DNA from: Roridomyces roridus
Taxonomy: Eukaryota > Basidiomycota > Agaricomycetes > Agaricales > Mycenaceae
Direction: 5' to 3'
DNA: 64,000 nt
Assembly (NCBI GenBank): GCA_029378245.1
Contig: JARKIF010000154.1
Span: 1 to 64,000 of the forward strand
How positions within the stretch are numbered: the first letter of the stretch is position 1; each line of letters begins with the position of its first letter. The notes under the pieces were generated by a model. The model was not told where the DNA came from, made no database searches, and worked only from the letters and a program-made list of their open reading frames with translations. The translations under genes were made by a program, and so were the position numbers. Positions 46,028 through 57,513 of this stretch are shown piece by piece.

Positions 46028-47713
46028 TCAAATCGTCGCGAATCTGTCCAACGGATCCATAGCCCACGGGTTACGCTCCAGCGCCTGCCAAGGCGAGAAA
46101 CTTTCGCGTTGCAGACCGACTATTGGAATTTGGTATCCGAGACGCAGGGAAAGACCAGCATCTATGTGCAGCTGGAGTTCAGCGTACAGGTCCAATTCGC
46201 CGATCGGTCGCTGAAAATTGGCCTCAAAACACTCCAACTGGTGCCCGGACCCGACCGACATTTTGGCGTTTATGAAACGCAGGACTGCCGCATCGGAAAA
46301 GTGGCATTGCGAAAGAACTAGGTCACGAAGTTCGCGGCAGCAATCGTCGGAGTCGGTGGGAGTAATGCCATCAAGAAATTTGTCGTCGAGGAGATCTGAG
46401 CCGTCGACGAGGTAAAGCTGCTTCAGTGTGGGGATACCACGAATGAGCGCGACCAGCGTGTCCTGCGTCAGGTGGTACGGGGTAATGCGCAGGCTCTCCA
46501 AACGAGGAGCCGAAGCCAAGAAAGGCGCAAGGTAAACTGGGTGGTCGTCGATTGGGGTAATGACGAATCCATTCAGTCTGAATCTCAACAGCCGGGGCAG
46601 AGAAATGCCCTGTGTGAAAAACTGCCGCATGGTGTAGGCTGCGTCGCCGGGCAACGAGCTGAGTAGCTCCAAGGTGTGCAGGTGAGGGCATTCGATGACG
46701 CTCCCGGTAGCTGGTAAGCTGATATCCTCCTCGTCACGCAGGTGTATACTGCAGACACGAAGGGAGGGGCAGCGGGATAGGATTTCTCGAGCTGATTTAC
46801 TCGAGAGAGCGTAGAATTCTCGCATATGGGGCACCGGTGTTTGCAGATACAGGGCTGTCAGCTGGTTCCATCGAAGAGGAAATTCTGTGGCACGATTGAC
46901 GGCAGGTCCCTGGAAGGACGCTCGTGTGATGCCCAAACCACGGAAGATGAGCATATCCACTGGAGGCACAAAGCTGAGCAGCCCAGGGTGTGACGCTGCG
47001 TGATGAGCTATGGAGATGTCCTGAAGGATGGGGACGTCGTTCTCGGTGAGATTGGACAGCAACTGTATTGTGGGGAAGGGGATAGAGAAATGGACTGCAC
47101 GCCAACGAGAAGCAAGGGGAATCAGGATATGTGTGAAGAGACGGCGGATGCCGGTGGCGGCGGCGGAATCAGCTGTGAAGCATTCCAGAGAAATCGAAAG
47201 CGCACACGCCCCGGAGCGGGTGAGCCACTGCTCCGCGATCGCGAGGCGTTGTGCCCATTTTTCTGGTTCAGAGCGCTGATTGCCGTTGCGGGGTTCTGCG
47301 ATGTGCAGCTTCGACCAAAGTCGAGGGGTGGAGAGGGAAATAGCCCTCCATGAGCTGCAGATGCGCCCAAGGAGTACTGGCGCCTCAGTGGCACTCATGA
47401 CGCAGTTCCGGTCGGAGAGACAGGCGACGAATATTTCCTGCATGATGTCTAGGGGAAGACGTCGGACGAGGGATATAAGAGCTTTGTGGCTCGCGACGTA
47501 TGCGAGGAGACGATCCCGATCCGATTTCAATACATCGAGCCTCTTTTGCAAGGCAGCGATTTCGTCGTCGAGGGCGTTCGCTCGAAGGGAAGGGCCAGGA
47601 ATGAGCTGATTGATTTCGACGATCTCATCATCGGTAGGGCAGTAGTTGGTGCCCAGCTGCGCGGCGAACGGAGAGCTCGCTGGCTCGGAGACGGTGGAAG
47701 CGGAAGAAGGCAT
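46028..47713 (-). CDS. F-box-like protein with LRR-type repeats
   Basis: A single intact exon encodes 561 residues. The N-terminus is Ser/Ala-rich, followed by a short coiled coil (DDEIAALQKRLDVLKSDRDR). The F-box-like motif is RRLPLDIMQEIFVACLSD then RICSSWRAISLSTPRLWSKL, a common agaric version. The rest has repeated leucine-rich segments (CPHLHTLELLSSLPG, APRLESLRITPYHL, IPTLKQLYLVDGSDLLDDKF), probably the substrate-recognition part of an SCF ubiquitin ligase. The start ATG at 47713 gives the usual N-terminal length for these proteins. No frameshift is seen. Its stop lies about 500 nt from the previous convergent gene, and the next gene on the same strand starts 1.3 kb upstream. Confidence 0.88.
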   Translation of the reverse strand: MPSSASTVSEPASSPFAAQLGTNYCPTDDEIVEINQLIPGPSLRANALDDEIAALQKRLDVLKSDRDRLLAYVASHKALISLVRRLPLDIMQEIFVACLSDRNCVMSATEAPVLLGRICSSWRAISLSTPRLWSKLHIAEPRNGNQRSEPEKWAQRLAIAEQWLTRSGACALSISLECFTADSAAATGIRRLFTHILIPLASRWRAVHFSIPFPTIQLLSNLTENDVPILQDISIAHHAASHPGLLSFVPPVDMLIFRGLGITRASFQGPAVNRATEFPLRWNQLTALYLQTPVPHMREFYALSSKSAREILSRCPSLRVCSIHLRDEEDISLPATGSVIECPHLHTLELLSSLPGDAAYTMRQFFTQGISLPRLLRFRLNGFVITPIDDHPVYLAPFLASAPRLESLRITPYHLTQDTLVALIRGIPTLKQLYLVDGSDLLDDKFLDGITPTDSDDCCRELRDLVLSQCHFSDAAVLRFINAKMSVGSGHQLECFEANFQRPIGELDLYAELQLHIDAGLSLRLGYQIPIVGLQRESFSPWQALERNPWAMDPLDRFATI

Positions 47714-47857
47714 GCCAGCAGAGCATCACGGTCACATCACGTCGCACGAGTGCAAATCGACCAAAACACCAGAGCCCATAAGTAAATCCCAGTGATTCAG
47801 TCCTATTTGAAGGAACTTTGGGAACAACAGCGCGAAGATGTATGGACACCCTCAATC

Positions 47858-49028
47858 TTAACTCGGCAAACACCCCAAAAAGCTGCCCAACGTCTGCGCC
47901 ACAGCCGCCTGCACAGTCTCCCCCGCATCAAACTTGGTACTCGCCTCCATCACACTCACACTGACAAAACACCCTCCACTCGTCCCAACGACAGTCGACT
48001 CGGTTGGCAGATGACTCGACCCGCAAAGCTCTACATCGTCCACGAAGGGATTCGGGATGATCCGACTCAGTACGAAAGTAAAGTCGCTGGCGTCGGAGCA
48101 GGTCGTGGCGGAGGTGGCGGGGTAGTTGACGTTGAGGACTGTATTCGCTGGAAGGAGGGGACCGGAGGAGGAGGTGAGGGCGGAGACGAGTCGGGCGGTG
48201 AGGGCACCGTATACGAGGGCGGCGGCGCTGTTTGCCGAGGTCGGGTCTGTCGTGAGTGTCGTGTAGGAGACTTGGGTGCCGGTTGTGCCCGAAATGGCGA
48301 GGGCAGGGATGTTGAGGGTCGTAGCTTCTACTGCGGCGCCGCTGTTTTGAAGAGCATAAGGTGGGAGGCAGGAGGCAGGAAATAGACGAACACAGTCCCG
48401 GAGAGGAGTACAGCAAGGCCGAGGTTGCCTGAGATGCGTGAGCGCACGATGTCAGGTAGTTGCAAATGATAGCACTTACTTCCCACATTGGGACCGCTGA
48501 CGACCAGATCGGGCGCCGTTCCGAAGAATTGGGGAGCGAGCGTCTGAATACCGTACTTGGCCGCATCACTGCAATTGGTTGGCTCAAATCACAGACGACG
48601 AACGTGTGCACTTACGCCGGAAAGCCATTGACGTAGTTCAAGCTGGCTGCAAACGGAATCATTCTCATTGGCACGTGAATGTAAGCAGAGCAAGACGCAC
48701 GATCGGTCGCATTGAATCCCTGCGCTGGCGAGCCCACTGGACAAGTGTCGAGTTCGCACTCGCTGGTCAACACCCCCGGCGTACTGGTCTCCGAGCCTGT
48801 CCCAGACTGATTCTCCGCAGGCGCAGAAAGGACGACATCGAAGCCGGCACTGGTGAGGGCGTCGTTGGTGGCGCGGATGTGTGCTACTGCCCAGCCTGTA
48901 TTCGGAAATGGATGCGGTTCAGTCAGGGGAAGGAAGACGTAGAGCTGCGCACCGTCGTCGTTGCTGAGCACGATGTTCTGCGCGAGTGTGAGCGGGAGGA
49001 CGAGGACGAGGAACGCAGAGAAGAGCAT
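47858..49028 (-). CDS. Secreted SurE-like phosphatase
   Basis: Five exons (49028-48953, 48895-48616, 48568-48480, 48428-48392, 48341-47858) with GT-AG introns of 57, 47, 51 and 50 nt. The signal peptide is MLFSAFLVLVLPLTLAQ. NIVLSNDDGW is the SurE metal-binding motif, with the intron directly after it. TSAGFDVVLSAPAENQSGTG, DLVVSGPNVGSNLG and SGTVGAAVEATTLNIPALAI follow, each a SurE landmark. SurE proteins are divalent-metal-dependent nucleotidases or phosphatases; secreted fungal members act as acid phosphatases (family knowledge). The fourth donor (GTTCGT) is weak but gives the conserved GTVGAAVEA join. The C-terminal extension contains several cysteines, fitting an extracellular protein. 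Confidence 0.88.
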
Positions 49029-49790
49029 GGTGTTGTTGCAACGAGGAAGGGAAGCAGGGGATTAGCACCTGCTATTCAGCGGGATATTTATGGAGTGCAT
49101 GCCATGTGGAGCACGGTGACTTCGGTTTGCTTGGGCTTCCATCTCATGAGATGGTTGCGATGGGTCGGAGCTCGTTGCTGAGCGAGAGGATTATGAGGCG
49201 GAATGAAAAGGCCCCGGGGAAGATGTCCCTTGGTCCTCGGAGGATGAGCAGTGCAGCGAGTGCAGATCTCGTCAGGAGCCCTGCGAGACTGTGGGCGCCT
49301 GACGAGTTCGTTGGACTCTCAGCGCTCTCAGCGCTCATGCGTACACACTGAACGACGCACGCAGGCCGACGCAAGGACGAGTCGACGACAGAAGTAAGAG
49401 ACGCCGGCCGATTTGACCCGAGATGCATATCAAGACACATCACCTGGTCTCAAAGCGACTTGTCCTCTTCCACATCGCTCCGTCAGGGTCACAGCTATTT
49501 GGGTTCTCGTCCTCAAGCTCTCTGTTGGCCCTAAATACCTTGTTCGAAGCGTAGCCACTGTCACGTGATTCTCGCCCCTGGCACATCTTCCAGGCTTCAA
49601 TCCTGTCGTTGACCCTGCGATCTTGCTGCTACTGTATCCTCCGAGGTTTTATTCGATCCGCCGGCTGCCGTTGCGCCAAGACAACGCCGAGTCGGCTTGC
49701 ATCGGAACACATCTGAGGCTGTGCCGCAGTCCAGCCGCAGTCCGGCGCAGTTGTTTCAGAATGAATTGATGCTCCTCAGCGCATATAAAT
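49029..49790. other. Divergent upstream region of SurE-like and DUF6593 genes
   Basis: Both flanking genes read away from this stretch, so it should hold two promoters. TATAAATATG lies at about 49783 just before the DUF6593 start. ORFs here have no recognisable domains. Confidence 0.4.
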
Positions 49791-50542
49791 ATGACGTTGT
49801 CCCTGCAGTCGTTCTCTCAATCCACCACCTTACCCCCCATGATCATACCCTACGGCACCCTCTCCCTCACCTTCACGAACCCGAAACACGATCTCATCGA
49901 CACGCCGCTCACTGCTCCCGATGGCGAGGTCCACTTCACGCTGAGCACGATGAACGGCATGCTGGGCCGCAAGATCACGACGATCACCTCCACCTCTGGG
50001 CTCGTGGGGATCATCCATTGGCGGGAAAACTCCTTCTCGCTCGATGGGGTCCAAGTGCCGGTGAAAGATCTCAAAACAAAATCCGGGGGCTTACTCAGTC
50101 GGTGAGCGTCAACGTGTCTCTGGCATTCGATGATTCTCTAACGAGTGATCAGAGAACGTGAATGGAAGTGGAAGAATTGGGGGTATAAACTGAAATATCA
50201 CAGTTGGGAGAAGGAGCTTCGGGTATGGCTTGCTTCGATCCGTCCCTATGCATCTGCTGAGACCATCGCAGGCCGTGCCAACACATGAACATGCCGCGGG
50301 GAATGTCAGCTTCTGGCCGTATCGTCCTCTCGTTTACAAAGACGGCGACCTCGCGACGATTCAATTCCCGGAAATCATGAAGAACGAAGAGGAGAGACTG
50401 TTTGCGCTGATGGCGATCTTGTATACGGATATGGAGCGACAGGATGTGCGTTTTCTCTTCTTTGACTTGTCGGCATTGCATTGAACCGACTTTTCGTTTC
50501 TAGAATAACATGATTGCGGGGCATACTGGGGGCAAAGTTTGA
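49791..50542 (+). CDS. DUF6593 domain protein
   Basis: Four exons: 49791-50101, 50153-50222, 50272-50445 and 50504-50542, with GT-AG introns of 51, 49 and 58 nt and consistent phases. The N-terminal half (YGTLSLTFTNPKHDLIDTPL, IIHWRENSFSLDGVQVPVKD) is the beta-rich DUF6593 pattern found only in basidiomycetes as far as I know. The second half (VSFWPYRPLVYKDGDLATIQ, ERLFALMAILYTDMERQDNN) matches its usual end. Function of the family is unknown. The ATG at 49791 is the first in frame; 49839, before IIPYGTL, is an alternative. Confidence 0.75.
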
Positions 50543-51038
50543 TCAAGTAGTTCAACCAAGGCGACCGGTTGTCGACCGAAATCCACCTAATGTACTGACA
50601 AAACCTGTATACTGACTTGCCGGATCATATATCATCTCATTTGCGCCCGCGCCAAATGAAGTATATTGAATTGATATGTCACTGGCAATTGCACGTCGCT
50701 GCCGCCCAACCTCTTGTGCATCCGAAATTCCACCTCAGGCTACTTTGGAGTTTCCAAGGGACCGCCTCGATGTAGACGTGGCGGAGCGCATTCTACACAG
50801 TCCAAGTTTCAGTCATTGAATAGTTCAACCCCAACACTCATGCCTCTACCTTTACATCGCCTCGGACTGCAATCTAACCTCAACTGCAGTTAGGCAGCGA
50901 TTCAGGAACGGTTAACCTACGACTGCCGACCGGATTGATTCATTAAATTGCCAAGACTCGCGGCAGAATCTCAGCTGGACATGATAGGCTCTCCTTATGT
51001 GCTATTTCATGGTAGGCTGTCCCCACCATCTCACGGCT
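50543..51038. other. No supported gene
   Basis: Nothing recognised on either strand. The right end probably carries the NLR promoter. Confidence 0.35.
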
Positions 51039-52128
51039 ATGAATAAAAGCCATCAAAGGATGCCTCCCATTTCAAAAATGCCCCACTTGCCCAACGACTC
51101 AGAGATTCGGCTCCGCACCATCATCGCCTGTCTTGAACCCGCTGTTGGGATCCTGCAAGAGATCAATCGTACCTTTGAGACGCCGTTTCTGGAGTCGATT
51201 TTGAGCACAAGCCGGTCTTTGATCTCGATCATTTGGGTACGGACCGCAAATATGTACACTGTCCACTTTCTGAAACACTCCTCCAGAATGTGAAGAAGAG
51301 CAAAGAACACTCTCTGAAACTGATGGAAAATATTCATTCTGTGCTTTATGCCATCACCTCACTCCATCTCTCCGCGGATGTCCCTGAAGCCTTGCCCACG
51401 GCCACTCTCGATCACATTGGGGAGTTCATGAAGTAAGTTATTATTTGAATCTTTTGACTCAAACTTAGACCCTGCGTAGGACCCTGCATCGTGTGCACAC
51501 ATTTGTTGAAGAACAACAGAAAGGGAACATAGTCAAGCAGTGGTTTCAACAAGGCGAACTCAAAGTCCTGTTGAACAACTGCTATGCAGGGATGCAACAT
51601 GCCTTCAATGTCTTCAAGGCATGCAATTTGCTCATTTCATGGAAGATCTATTGAAAGAACCTTCAGATTGACTCTCATGCTGTGTCCAGTCACGAAATGA
51701 GAAGCACTGCTGACAAAAGGCATCGGGAACTGCTTGACATTCTTGAGAACCTATCAGATATATCATGCTCAGAAAAACCATCTCTGGTCGGTGTTCAACC
51801 TCAGAGGAATACTGCATGTTGAATCACTGGACAGTTCTATCCAAACAATTTGAACGAATCGAGTTCAAGGTACATAGCTCCATCTGTGGATACAGTCCAA
51901 CTGATGTCTTTCAAGTTACAATTCAACCACAATGCTACCCGCAAGGCCCAACATATTCAGAGGAAGAAATTCAGAACTGCAGGACATTGTCCAGATGCTG
52001 GCTCAAAAACCTGCTTGCATTGCAATTTTAGGTCCAGGTGGAATGGGAAAGACGACACTAGCTAAAGCAAGTTTGCATGATTCAGCTGTGGTTTGGTACT
52101 ACTGCTCAAGTCGGGGACGACGGTGACA
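51039..52128 (+). pseudogene. NLR-type protein, truncated after the P-loop
   Basis: The N-terminal domain matches that of agaric NACHT/NB-ARC proteins. Exon 1 (51039 or 51060) has NDSEIRLRTIIACLEPAVG, then VKKSKEHSLKLMENIHSVLY, ATLDHIGEFMK and TLHRVHTFVEEQQKGNIVKQ. Introns near 51238-51290, 51433-51478 and 51619-51669 have standard ends, except that the last begins GCATGC (GC donor or mutated GT). The nucleotide-binding region starts with RPNIFRGRNSELQDIV and the P-loop GPGGMGKTT (52031-52057). About 12 codons later, at ASLHDSAVV, similarity stops and an in-frame stop follows. No ATPase remainder or repeat domain is found downstream. A full protein would be a cytosolic immune-type receptor. 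Confidence 0.75.
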
Positions 52129-52766
52129 CAGAGTGCATAGAGACTCCTGGATGCTTAAATCCTGTCATGAAGGAGACAACGGGGAGTCCAGATTGGGACG
52201 ACAGTTTGTTTCGCAAGAGAGGGAAGACCAAGGGAGTGCCGGGATGGGAACAAGGTCCAGGGTCTTGATCTCGAAGAGAACCTAAAGCCTAGGCGAGAAC
52301 AAGGGCAGGTACGCATATGTTCGTGATCCGGAGGATTGCAAGACCGCGGTGGTGTTATAGTCCTACCACATACCACACGACTAAGACGAAGCGAGTCCGG
52401 ACCACTCCGGCTCCTCTTCCAGTTCCAAGCGGCCTCTGCGTCGTGTTCCCTTCATGTTCTCGTCGACTAGCCCAGAGTAAGCCAAGAGCAGGCATGTGAA
52501 GAAGCCCGGGGAATAGTGGTGCCGGTGGCGGCTGAGGACAAGGCTACATCCGCTTTTGGATGAAGACGTCACTACGGCCGCCGGCGGCCCTGAGTCTGAA
52601 AGTACATTCCGGCGTCGACGGCGAGATAGCAGCTGGTTCCGGAGTGAGATGAGGCAGGCGCAGAACAGTGGAGTCCATTGCAAAAGAGTGAAGCTTCGTC
52701 TGGATGATGTGGCGGAGGACAAGCCGGGCCCACGTGTGATCGTCATCATGGTGGGATTTGTTTGGT
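52129..52766. other. Flank between NLR remnant and MITE-like element
   Basis: Unrelated to NLR sequence. ORFs of about 190 codons (52381-52956, -) are Ser/Arg-rich and overlap the inverted-repeat element, so I do not regard them as genes. Confidence 0.35.
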
Positions 52767-53243
52767 CGTGGTCACCACAAGGGGGTACCATGATAAGAAA
52801 TTTCCTATTAAAGGGGGGAGGGGGTGGTCCCTTGGATGGCTGAAAAAAAAGTTTTGTACCAACTTTTGGTAGAGCAGTAGAATGGCTCTCCTGGCAAGAA
52901 CTGGTGCAGAAACAGAATTTTAGGCAATTTTCCGTTGCACCAGCCAGAAAGGTCACGTGATTATATGATCACGTGCTGACGTGATGTGGTGGGACATCAT
53001 CAGATATATGTTGCTCGATAATGGGTGTTTCTTGCTTCTGAAGTCAATTGGAGGACACAGGAATAGTTCTGCACCCTACACCAGCCAACGGCAGGCAAAA
53101 ATCACTAAAATCACCACGATAGGGGCTTCCCAAAAAGGAAATTTCCTCTTTGGGAGGGGGGGAGGGTAGGCCAATCTGCCCGAGAAAAAAAATTCGGGGT
53201 GTAGTACGGCTCGCTTATCGTGGTACCCCCTTGGGTCACCACG
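52767..53243. mobile_element. MITE-like element with 30-bp inverted ends
   Basis: The left end CGTGGTCACCACAAGGGGG (52767 onward, to 52797) is repeated in inverted form at 53214-53243, with about 27 of 31 bases matching across a single one-base gap. Inside, GAAATTTCCT followed by a G-run occurs twice in the same orientation (52797 and 53140), and the palindrome GTCACGTGATTATATGATCACGTG lies near 52953. There is no coding capacity. A target-site duplication is not obvious, so the superfamily is open. Confidence 0.55.
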
Positions 53244-54722
53244 TGCTCATCTGCCCACGTTGGACTACTAGGTACTCCACACATCCAGGAGCTCCTGGAC
53301 CTCAGCCTGAGCTTCGTCCGTCTCCGGTGCGATATCCGTGCATGCGCTCTCGTCAATCGCTCCGAGTCTTGGGCTGGTCTTGGGCGCTGCAGTTCATATT
53401 CCTGCCCAGTCGCCACTCTTTTCAACATTCATCCATCAATCTCCATCTCAATACAAGGCACTATTATCCATTTCGGAGGCTGCCCCTCATCTTGCCGCTG
53501 GGAATCGTCAATGGGCCGTGACCTCAGACCAAGATAGGTACAGAGTCGCTTGCTTTACCACATCACGAAATGTGGAGATTCGTTGCCGAGCATTGCAACG
53601 ATCAGAATGCGACCAAAATGCCCGGCATGACCAAAATCATGCCGTCCGCTCATCCGGCCTTGCAATTAACCTCGGATGCCGAAAAGCTTGGCAGAAGCCG
53701 TAGATTGGGCACATTGGCAGGCCATTGCAATGCCTTGCAAACCTTTCTGTACCAGAGTGTACCAGGCATTCATTCCTTATTCCACCTGTATTACCCTTTT
53801 GGATTTCTCAATTATCTCATGAATCATGCATGCTTGACACAATACGAAGAATGGCAGAAAAATATATATTATTATCTGAAGTACACAATGAAGCAGATGG
53901 AATAGCCTAAGAGAATGATGGGGAGTGCCGGAGGGAGGGGAGAGGGACCACTGAGAACTTGGAGCACCAAATGGAGAAATTGTCGACTCTTGCAGCTTCT
54001 TGATGCAGGTTTCCATGAAGACCCGATGACGACAACGAACACGAAGACTGGAGAGGACGGGACTTGCAAGGACCGGGCAGTCCGGGAAGAGCAACAAGCG
54101 GTACATACGGCTGATGGCCATGCAGAGGTCTTGGAATTGCAGAATACGCCACGACGACCTTCGGTCTTGCAGGTTACGGGAGCCTTGATAGCTTGAGGCA
54201 AGCTTGAAGAGGGCGTGGCTTCGGCAGGAGGACTTGAGCTGAGGGCGAGGGTGGTTGGGGGAGGCTCTACGCAGGGGAGTGCATGGGGTATGGTGGTGGA
54301 CAGGAAGCAAGAGGCGATGGTTTGCGGCCGTTGCCTGATGAATCTTGATATAGACACATCAGTGATCATAATCACGCCGTGGATGCCCGATCCAATTGAC
54401 TTGGTGACCGGCACGACTCGGTACACCGCGTAATACCCCACTCCACGCTACGGGGCAGCTCCAAGGCAGCTCACCTCCAATGCTCATACTACTCCTGGTG
54501 TGGACAGCGCAGATTTCTTCAGGAAGAATGATTGACGGTCACTCGCGTATACTATGTAGTCCGCATCCAAAGGCACATTCATTCTGGCATGGTTCGCAGT
54601 AATATGCAATTGACTGGCAAGCAGTGGCAAGCCTGCCGATATATGAGAATCATGCCAGGCACTTCTGAGGGCATTGCAATGGCAACGGCAGCGTTCCGAT
54701 CGTATTGGAATGCACCATCACG
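53244..54722. other. No supported gene
   Basis: Overlapping ORFs exist on both strands, the largest 177 and 189 codons on the minus strand at 53777-54441, Ser/Pro-rich. None shows a domain, a signal peptide followed by a sensible body, or a consistent exon chain. Confidence 0.35.
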
Positions 54723-57069
54723 ATGTTACGTTTCAGCCGGTATCAGCAAGATTTCCCCGATTTGCTGATGGCCAGGACTCCTCGCTTCCGCTTTCTCGCC
54801 CTTCTTATTCACTCACCTGCTACGAAATATCCATCATATCATCTTGGCTCGCCCGGATGTCAAATTCTAGCTGTTCCCCCTGATCCGTGTATGAGAAAGA
54901 GACTTGCCGCCCACGTGTTCTCGATCATCCCGCTCTTCCTCTCTCCCGGCATGCACGGTAGTCTCCACATCCGCAATCTGGAGCGGATTCCGTTCTCCAT
55001 CCGGGTGAGTATCATACTCCCCACGGTATGTATCTGACTTGAGGCAAGCGCGTCGTCTCAGCCGCGGTGGGGCCGACGAGGACGCCTAGCGCGGTAAAGC
55101 GTGCTCGGGATCTCATGGATGACTCCAAGCTCTCGGAAGATCAAAAAATGGCCTTCTTGCCCATCTTTTATGCGAATCTCGACCCCGACAAGGTACCCGC
55201 TGCACCGCTGGTTGATCAACTCGCTCGTCATCCGACGGCCGTCGATGATATCCGCTGCGCGGTCGTATCTCTAGATGCCGTCTTCAGCATGCGGCTCAAC
55301 GGCGATCTCGGCGTGTTCCTTTGGCCTCGTGTTGCCGCCTGGATTGACTTCGTTGATCTTCATCGGAAAGTCCTGCCGGATATGATTTGCAGTTCGCTCC
55401 CAGCAGAGACGGCTTTCTACACGGACATCATGGCCTTCTGCGGTCCTTTCCACGACGACCCACGGACTTACGCAATTATGTCCTCCTCGCCACGTTTCTG
55501 GACCTGGGTGATCAAGACGCTCGCCTTTCTCCCTATATCACCGACCAATACTTGCGCGCCCTCATGCTGAATGACATTGGAGGTTTTCTTGCCGACTCTG
55601 ATGTGCGCTCACACCCGGAGCGACTGGAGGAAATGATCGACGCAGCCGGTGGCTCAATGGACGACTTTGCCCCCCTCATTCTGGGGTATCTTCGCGGTTG
55701 TACTCAACAACAGTCTCCGGATCCTGACTTGCCTCTCGACTACGTCCACCACGTTCTCACCTTCATCAAACACGCCGACGCCTTTCCGGTCGACTGCGAG
55801 CACGAATGGATGACCATCCCTGTCGGGTCCTTCGGTCGCGCTCTGTACGAGGCCGATTTTGCTGAGGAGCTCGTCAGCGCCGTCCTCCTCTTCTGCGATG
55901 GTGACAAACCACACGACGACGCGCAGTACGCAATCGACGGGTGCATGAAGCTGATGTACCGGATGGTTTTCATGTCCTCGCCAGCATTTTGGGCTGAGTT
56001 CCTCGAAAGGGGATTCCTGCGGGCTCTCGTGCTCATCACACTCAAGTGCGAGACCCACGGCTGGCGGCTCAACCATTACGTACGCTTTTTCCTGCAAGTT
56101 CAACTTCCTCCTGCCCTGGTGTACTACTACATAGTGGGCACACTCGAGGAGTCTCTCGAGAAGGTTCGCGGCCTTATTTCTGGCGACGATTTCAAGCGCT
56201 GCGCGGTATACGCACAATGGCAACACTTTTTGGCCCATGCACAGGAGCGGTTGGATGCTCACGATGAATTCGCTTTCAGGACGGTCGCGTACAAGACATG
56301 CGATAACCTGCGGGTACGTGACCTCGAATTTTTCTTTCAATCGGTCTCAATCTATTCCAGTGTGGCAGTATCGAATACACGGAATGTATCGCCGGGCGTT
56401 GTTCAGGCTGCCAGGCATTCTATTACTGTTCCCGCAGGTGCCAAAAAGTCGATTGGAAAGCGGGGCATCGAACCTTCTGTGACTCCCATCAAAGGCTTTT
56501 ACTCAGTGCGTCCCGCGCATGAAATATGGTTGCGATTGATTGGATTTCCAGCCCAAAAAGAACAGCGATTATTGTTCGTGGAGCGCTCGTTCCTGCGATA
56601 CCTGGTTCATCGCAAATACCTCAACGAGCGCCGGTCGATATTGGCTCAGCAGGTCACCATCCTTGCAGCGCAGACCGTCGGCGAGCGGGGGGCGCCACCC
56701 GTCCTCTTCACTTTGTTCGACTTTCAAAAGTCCCCGCCGCTCATCACGGTGTACATAGCGGATGTGGGACTCGAAGGCCTCAAGGGCCTCGAACTCAAGG
56801 AACCCGATGGCACGCCGAGCCCCGAGTGGGAAGATCTCGTCGAACGCGCGCGGCGGAGCCAAGGGCGCATGCAGTTGCATGGTGTCCGTATTTTGGAGAG
56901 TCCACCGCATGTGTGGGTCATTCCTTTAAGATCGGAAAGTGCGGAGGGCTATGAGCGTTTGCTGGATTTGGCAGGTCGGGTGCGCGCGGGTGAAGTCGAG
57001 GAGACGGGGGTTCCGGAGGAAATTGAGGGTATTCTGGGGAGTTTAGGGAATGTTGTTGAGGTGCACTAG
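54723..57069 (+). CDS. MYND zinc-finger protein, one frameshift
   Basis: Exons 54723-55004, 55049-56313, 56361-56505 and 56552-57069. Intron 1 (44 nt) ends at GAGGCAAG. Introns 2 and 3 (47 and 46 nt) flank a compact exon that encodes the MYND finger: CGSIEYTEC, CSGCQAFYYCSRRCQ, DWKAGHRTFC, with the cysteine/histidine spacing of the family. The long N-terminal part is helical (DYVHHVLTFIKHADAFPV, FLERGFLRALVLITLKCET), as in other agaric MYND proteins of unknown role. A single-base frameshift near 55530 separates WTWVIKTLAFLP from TDQYLRALMLNDIGGFL; I see no intron that would explain it. MYND fingers bind partner proteins; no SET domain is present, so methyltransferase activity is not expected. 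Confidence 0.75.
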
Positions 57070-57513
57070 ATGGGAGTGGGATCTTCAGTGATTTCGTCTC
57101 TTTCATCCATCCAGGGAGCATGATATCAATCCCCCATTAGAGCTTCCAACCGTATTTGTATACTATTTAGCCAAAATGCTGGACAAACAATGGGCGGGCC
57201 ATGATATCAGGCGTGCAAAATTGGGGAGTCTCGAATGCCGTCGTTCGACTTCCTTCCTGAAAACTACTGTTGCACGCTGAATCGTTACTGCCCTCTTTAG
57301 AGACCAAGTAGATTTGAACAGAGGTTGTCACGTCAACGTCTTCTCACAGACACACAGTCCTCCCTTGGCAATATCAACCGGTTCCCGGTTCCACTCAGCT
57401 TCCTATGGCCATGTTCACTGACCAATTACGACGGCCTGCAAATCAGCGACGGGAACTTTTAGAATGTCTCTAGCTGCAGCGCGTGATGAGAAAAAGATGA
57501 AATTTGACCCGAG
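57070..57513. other. 3' region shared by two convergent genes
   Basis: MYND and seven-helix genes converge here. No ORF of interest. Confidence 0.4.

Noticed and set aside
47928..48611. 227-codon minus-strand ORF overlapping the SurE-like gene
   Set aside because: Runs through two introns out of frame with the SurE motifs.
53777..54441. Two Ser/Pro-rich minus-strand ORFs
   Set aside because: No domain, no exon chain and no convincing start context.
55654..56340. 228-codon minus-strand ORF
   Set aside because: Antisense to the MYND gene, whose plus-strand exon chain and zinc finger are convincing.
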